Of a DNA stretch of 64,000 bases, positions 59,149-64,000 are shown piece after piece. The translations under genes were made by a program, and so were the position numbers. A model generated the notes under the pieces. It was given only the letters and a program-made list of their open reading frames with translations. It was not told the DNA's origin and ran no database searches. Within the stretch, counting starts at the first letter, position 1. The number at the start of each line of letters is the position of its first letter. This stretch comes from Bathynomus jamesi. Its lineage: Eukaryota > Arthropoda > Malacostraca > Isopoda > Cirolanidae. Where the stretch lies: the NCBI GenBank assembly GCA_023014485.1, contig JAJOZX010008804.1:1-64000 (forward strand). Reading direction: 5' to 3'.

Positions 59149-61967
59149 AATATATACATATATATAGTAAGCATAGAAAAAATTGTGGGAGGAGCCAACA
59201 TTTATATGGTCACAGAAGAATAAAGAAATAAAAATAAATATAAATATAAATTGAGAAAAAATTAATTACAAAATAGTGCCTTAGTGATATATATGTCACT
59301 TTCGTGAAATAATTTTTCATATAATGAACACCACGCGTTCCTTCGCCTTGCTGTTCCCTCTATTGTCCCCGTTTGTGTCGGTGTTTGCTTCTACATTAAT
59401 GAAGGGGCATGCAATTCGGATCCGACGGAAGTTTCTTACTAATTGTCTGGAGGAGCAGGTCCTTCCCAAGTCCCTCCTTCCGATTCGCCTCAGAGAAATG
59501 GACGACCATCCGTTCAACAACTTTAGCAGAGTAATTTTAAAGAAACATATTGAAGTCACCAGACAAAATGAGTGGTCCACCTTCAAAAATTTAGGCATTG
59601 CCAAACGTAATGTTTTGACTGTTATTCCCCAACCGTGGATCCAACCTTTGTTTGATGAAATTTATAACGAGTTGCGTCGGAGAACTTCTTCACTTCGAAA
59701 CATTTTGGATCGCAAAATTAAAAGTCTCATTCGAAATAGTCAGTGGAGTAAAAAAGCAAGCTCAAAGTGTGTTTTGAACCTTTCTTCGAAAAACATTAGT
59801 GACGATGCAAAAAGTGCCCTTGGATTTGGTATGTCCTTTTATATGTTAAAAAACCTACTGCTTTACAAATTTGTCATAGTCTTGCTCGTTTTGAAAACAG
59901 TGTAACCTTCCTCAGTTTTTAGTTAACATAGTTAAAGGCCTGGTCTATGGTGCTGCGAATATTTCTTACGAAGATAACTTTCCTAAACGTTTCCGCAATA
60001 GCCTTTCACAATTAAAAAAAGATAGTGAGCTCCATATTACTAAAGCAGACAAGGCTAACACCTTAGTCATTATGGACAAAGTGGATTACATTGGAAAGAT
60101 GAATGAGCTGCTTCAGGACCCCGCCACATACGTGAAACTAGGAAGAACCCACAGGATGATGTCATCAAATCTTTCAATAGTGGCTTGAAACGCATTCTCA
60201 AAGATCATAAGGATTTAATTCCCCTTTTTTTGTCCACTTCACCTGCTTTGCCTTATCTTTATGTCTTATTAAAACCCACAAACCGGGTAACCTATGCGCC
60301 CTATTATTAGCTCGGTGGGCTCTATTACCTATAAACTCTCCAAATGGCTTTTAATGTTTTGTCCCCCATTCTTGGAACTGTCTCTGATTCACACGTAAAA
60401 ATTCCATGGATCTCACTGAAAAATTGAATAATGTTCGCATTAATACCAACGATAGATTGATCAGTTTCGACGTTTGTTCATTGTTCACAAAAGTTCCGAT
60501 TGATGATATGCTTGACTTTCTCGCCAGAGAATTACATAATTATGATTTACCATTACCTGCACACACTGTTTTGGAGCTTATTAAGCTTTGTATCAAGGAT
60601 TGTAAATTCACTTTCAATGGCGAGCATTATCAACAAGTTTTTGGGATGGCCATGGGCAACCCTTTGTCGCCCCTTCTCTCCAATATTTATATGGAGTTTT
60701 TTGAAATTACTTACATTCCGAGAATCCTGGGGGTTGGCATCCCTTGGTTGCGGTACGTCGACGATATTTTGTGTATCTGGCCCATGAATCGTGACCTGGA
60801 TGACTTCCTCCTTCAGTTAAATGACCAAGTCCCCTCCATTAAATTTACTTTAGAAGTGGAACAAGACAACTCAATCCCGTTTTTGGATGTGCGTGTTCAT
60901 AGGGATAGCCCGGGTTTTAAGTTTAGTATATATCGGAAAAAAACAAACAATTTGTCCTACGTACACTTTTACTCTGGACATGACACCCCTATTAAAAAGG
61001 CCATATTTTCCTCAATGTTTCTCCGCGCTCTTAGGATCGCCAGTCCTGAATACATCGATGCCGAATTGGAAAATATCACGGTATTGGAAGTGAGTTGTGT
61101 TACCCATCTGCGTTCATGGAATCTTGTCTTAATAAGGCTAAACGAACCTTCTATCGTGTGAATAATAACACTCGCACCTTGTCAAAGAATATTTTAGTAC
61201 TTCCATTTTTCCCGGGCTTCTTAGGCATTGCTAATGTACTTAAACTTTTGGATATCAGTGTAGTTTTTTCATATAACAATATTGTGAAAAACATCATAGT
61301 AAAAAATAGCCCTACCAATAATTTAGGCATTATCTATAAAATTGGGTGTAAGCAATGTGATTCCTTTTACATAGGTCAGACGGGAAAGGATTTGCAAACG
61401 CGTGTAAAACAGCATCAATATTCCGTTAGAACGGGACAGTTGTCCAGTGCCCTTTTTGTCCATTTGTCAGAGTTATCCCATTGTATTGATTGGAATAATG
61501 TTTCAGTTTTGTTTCACTCTAGCAACATTGTTAATAGAAATATTCTTGAGTCGGCTATAATTCAACTTACAAATAACCTTAACATGAGTAAAGGTCTGTT
61601 TCAACTTGATCCCGTTGCTCTGAATTCCTTCAGAATGGATTTAAACAAAAAGGGCAGGTTGTTAAATCTTTGGTAAAAAATTTGTTTTTGTCTGTTGTTT
61701 CCCTTACAATTTTATTTTTCAATTTTTTGCTGTATGAGTGTATGTGTATGTATGTATGTGTATGTGCGTGTGTGGTCATTGCAGTTAAATGTGTTTGTAT
61801 GTATATGTGTGTATATGTATGTATGTATGTGTGTATATGTATGTATGTATGTATGTATGCAGTTAAATATATATATATATATATGTATATGTGTATGTAC
61901 CTTACCTTACCTTACACCTCACAAAGGTTCTGCGGGATGATTTCTCATTTCGTGAAGGTCAAGCTTG

Positions 61968-61998
<31 letters not shown>

Positions 61999-63078
61999 TT
62001 GTGTGTGTGTGTTTGTATATATGTGTGTATATGTATATATATATTTGGGTATGCGGGTATATATGTGTACGTGTATTATTTGTAATTTTTTCAAGTTATA
62101 TTTATTTTTATTTCTTTATTCTTTTGCGACCTACCGTTTTCTCAGACAATAATTATAAAAACAAATTTGGTAATTTTTTTCCCTTATGCATATATATATA
62201 TATATATATATTCTGTATATATTGCGTTTATATTTCGTATATATACCGTAAATATGTTGTATATATATTTTATTGTTCTTTATATATCATCTAGGGATCA
62301 TTTTGTTTTCCAATTTATATTTACTTGTATTTTTGTATTCGTTTGTGACTATAATATGCATATGTGGTAATTTTTCCCTTATAAATTGGTGTGCTCTCTT
62401 AAAATTTATCTTTCAATTTTTATTTTTTAATAATGTGACATATATATCAATTTGGCAGCATCTATTAAATCGATTGTAAAACCTCCCTCTTGAGCTTGAA
62501 TTGGTAGACTCCACTTACAATATTTATATTTATTTTTATTTCTTTATTTTTTTGTGACCTGTTCCATAAAAAAGCCATTTGAATTTATATGGAAGGTCGG
62601 CCAAAGTGCTAAAGTGTCTTTATATATATATATATATATATATATGTGTATATATATGTATATATATATATATGTGTATGTATATGTATTTATGGTTTTT
62701 TTTATTTGCCTGTTTATTTCTTTATGATTATTTAGGCTGTGACATATATATCACTAAGGCACTATTTTGTAATTAATTTTTTCTCAATTTATATTTATAT
62801 TTTTTTTATTTCTTTATTCTTCTGTGACCATATAAATGTTGGCTCCTCCCACAATTTTTTCTATGCTTACTATATATATGTATATATTTATATAATATAT
62901 ATATATGTATATATATATATATGTATATATATGTGAATATGTATGTATGTATGTTTATTTTTGTAACCTATATATTGCCTTGATCTGTCCTTTCACTCCA
63001 GTGTTCCTGAGGATGTCATTAGACGAAAGCGCTTGAGCACCCCTTTGTGTTTCTTTTCCTTCGTGGTTTTATTCATCA
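58962..63078 (+). mobile_element. Penelope-like element PLE2 with inverted terminal repeats
   Basis: Inverted repeats of about 340 bp (58962-59299 and 62739-63078) flank an RT and a GIY-YIG endonuclease on the + strand. Each repeat contains a CTGAGGA...GAAA segment resembling the core of hammerhead ribozymes known from Penelope-like elements (+ orientation at 63007-63028, - orientation at about 59014-59035). Stem III and the cleavage site are not convincing. The 3' non-coding part (61680-62740) is rich in TATG/TGTA repeats. It is inserted in the TA tract at the 5' end of PLE1 copy G. It is diverged from PLE1 in protein. Confidence 0.9.
59324..61676 (+). pseudogene. PLE2 reverse transcriptase / GIY-YIG endonuclease, frameshifted
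   Basis: N-terminal region 59324-59905 (193 codons), then about 500 bp with several frame changes that still shows Penelope motifs (ITKADKANTLVIMDK near 60040, SPALPYLYVL near 60250). The RT core 60406-61161 is open, with AMGNPLSPLLSNI and catalytic RYVDDIL. After a frame change near 61090 comes the linker, and then the endonuclease to 61676 with IIYKIGCKQCDSFYIGQTGK and TRVKQHQ. The Cys pair before YIG is typical of Penelope endonucleases. Confidence 0.9.
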
Positions 63079-63142
63079 TAAATACTTTTCACGTGTCACT
63101 TTCGTGAAATATTTTTCATATATATATATATAATATAATATA
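63079..63142. other. PLE2 edge sequence and TA tract
   Basis: TCACTTTCGTGAAAT and TTTTTCAT repeat sequence also found just inside the left repeat (59295-59318) and, inverted, at 63452-63482. Confidence 0.6.
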
Positions 63143-63434
63143 CGAGTCACACGCACGCATTATTCCAGCATTATTTATTCCTATTATGATGATAATAATA
63201 AAAAAAAAATCGACGGAAATTCGTGATCATATTCTATTTTTACATAGTGTTTTAGGGAGGCACTTCTCCAAAGAAAAATTGAAACCATTTCTACGATATA
63301 TGATGCTGGGGAGAGAAATGTTTCCAACTCTCATTATCCATCCCTAAAACCAACATACTGCATGCATATAACAAAGCAGGTCATTATATTTTTCATTTTA
63401 TTTATCGTGTATTCTTTTTAACATGCATACTCAA
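63143..63434 (+). repeat. R270c (U6)
   Basis: Position-c form with small changes (ATGATGCTGGGGAG for ATGATGATGTCGGAG). Flanked on both sides by inverted pieces of the PLE2 end. Confidence 0.85.
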
Positions 63435-63451
63435 TATATATATATATATAT

Positions 63452-63626
63452 ATGAAAAATTATTTCACGAAAGTGACACGTGAAAAGTATTTATGATGAA
63501 TAAAACCACGAAGGAAAAAGAAACACAAAGGGGTGCTCAAGCGCTTTCGTGTTCCTGAGGATGTCATTAGACGAAAGCGCTTGAGCACCCCTTTGTGTTT
63601 CTTTTTCCTTCGTGGTTTTATTCATC
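63452..63626. repeat. PLE2 end fragment forming a perfect 56-bp hairpin
   Basis: 63495-63550 and 63571-63626 are exact inverted copies with a 20-base loop (GTTCCTGAGGATGTCATTAG). It is a second, truncated PLE2 terminus in inverted orientation. Confidence 0.9.
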
Positions 63627-63816
63627 TATATAATATATATACACACACACACACGAGTCGTCGCATGCACGCACGCACGCACGCACGCACCACGCACGCA
63701 CACGCAAAAAAAAAATAAAAAAAAAAATAATAATAATAAATAAATAAAAAATAAATAAATAAATAATAATAAATAAATACAAAAAAAAAAAAAATAAATA
63801 AATAAATATAAAAAAA

Positions 63817-63847
<31 letters not shown>

Positions 63848-63862
63848 AAATAAAATAAAAGA
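63627..63862. repeat. (TA)n, (ACGC)n and (AAAT)n tracts (U6/U7 border)
   Basis: Usual border tracts. No gene. Confidence 0.9.
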
Positions 63863-64000
63863 GGTAGAAAACCCAAACTAAGCTAACAAGTCAAGCACCC
63901 TACAAAAGCTTGAACGCGCAAGGAAGGTGATTCACTTATCACCAGACCTTAAATCCCCCCCCCCCAAAAAAAAAACCTGCGCATCCTTGGTGAGCCCGAG
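63863..64000 (+). promoter_or_regulatory. H3-type promoter/leader, cut by window end (U7)
   Basis: First 138 bp of the leader; the next H3 remnant, if present, lies outside. Confidence 0.7.

Noticed and set aside
58962..63078. LTR retrotransposon or virus
   Set aside because: No gag, protease or integrase; the repeats are inverted, and the RT plus GIY-YIG pair is diagnostic of Penelope-like elements.

Overview
The window is eukaryotic and very probably arthropod, with a crustacean-like character. It is AT-rich and full of (TA)n, (AAAT)n and (ACGC)n tracts. Its intronless H2A (123 aa) and H2B (123 aa) are of arthropod type, and the 3' ends of its histone genes carry the stem-loop of replication-dependent histone mRNAs. 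The assignment rests on protein sequence and repeat style only.

The backbone is a degenerate tandem histone array with one partial and six fuller units (U0 2707-7122, U1 7123-15255, U2 15256-26835, U3 26836-38093, U4 38094-44127, U5 44128-51811, U6 51812-63862; U7 begins at 63863). Without insertions a unit is about 5.7-6.0 kb. Its order is: H3-type leader, a 46-aa remnant of histone H3 (+), H3 stem-loop, a TA-rich minisatellite, H2A (-), a shared bidirectional promoter, H2B (+), H2B stem-loop, two copies of a ~230-310 bp repeat (R270a, R270b), a ~270 bp GC-richer module, a Penelope-like retroelement (PLE1, - strand), a third R270 (R270c), and (ACGC)n/(AAAT)n tracts. No H4, H1 or full-length H3 gene was recognised. 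Seven copies of PLE1 lie at the same place and orientation, so the retroelement has become part of the histone repeat.

Other elements are layered on single units. U1 has a DD37D mariner-type element with a hAT element nested inside its transposase. U2 has a hAT-like 'TAGG' element and a separate hAT element. U3 has a second TAGG element and a long non-LTR retrotransposon in the H2A/H2B promoter. U5 and U6 have shortened versions of the same non-LTR insertion. U6 also holds a second Penelope-like element (PLE2) with inverted terminal repeats. Nearly all DNA-element insertions fall in two homologous TA tracts of the unit. A fourth non-LTR copy (+ strand) with unique flanking DNA forms the left end.

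The histone genes show decay and rearrangement. H2A is broken in U3 and U6. H2B is frameshifted in U0, where it is fused to an H3 leader, and is missing in U1. An inverted duplication of the H2B 3' end lies upstream of H2A in U1 and U4. H3 is reduced to residues 90-135 in every unit. Intact H2A genes remain in U1, U2, U4 and U5, and intact H2B genes in U2-U6. Some frame breaks are single-base changes in homopolymers and could be assembly errors.
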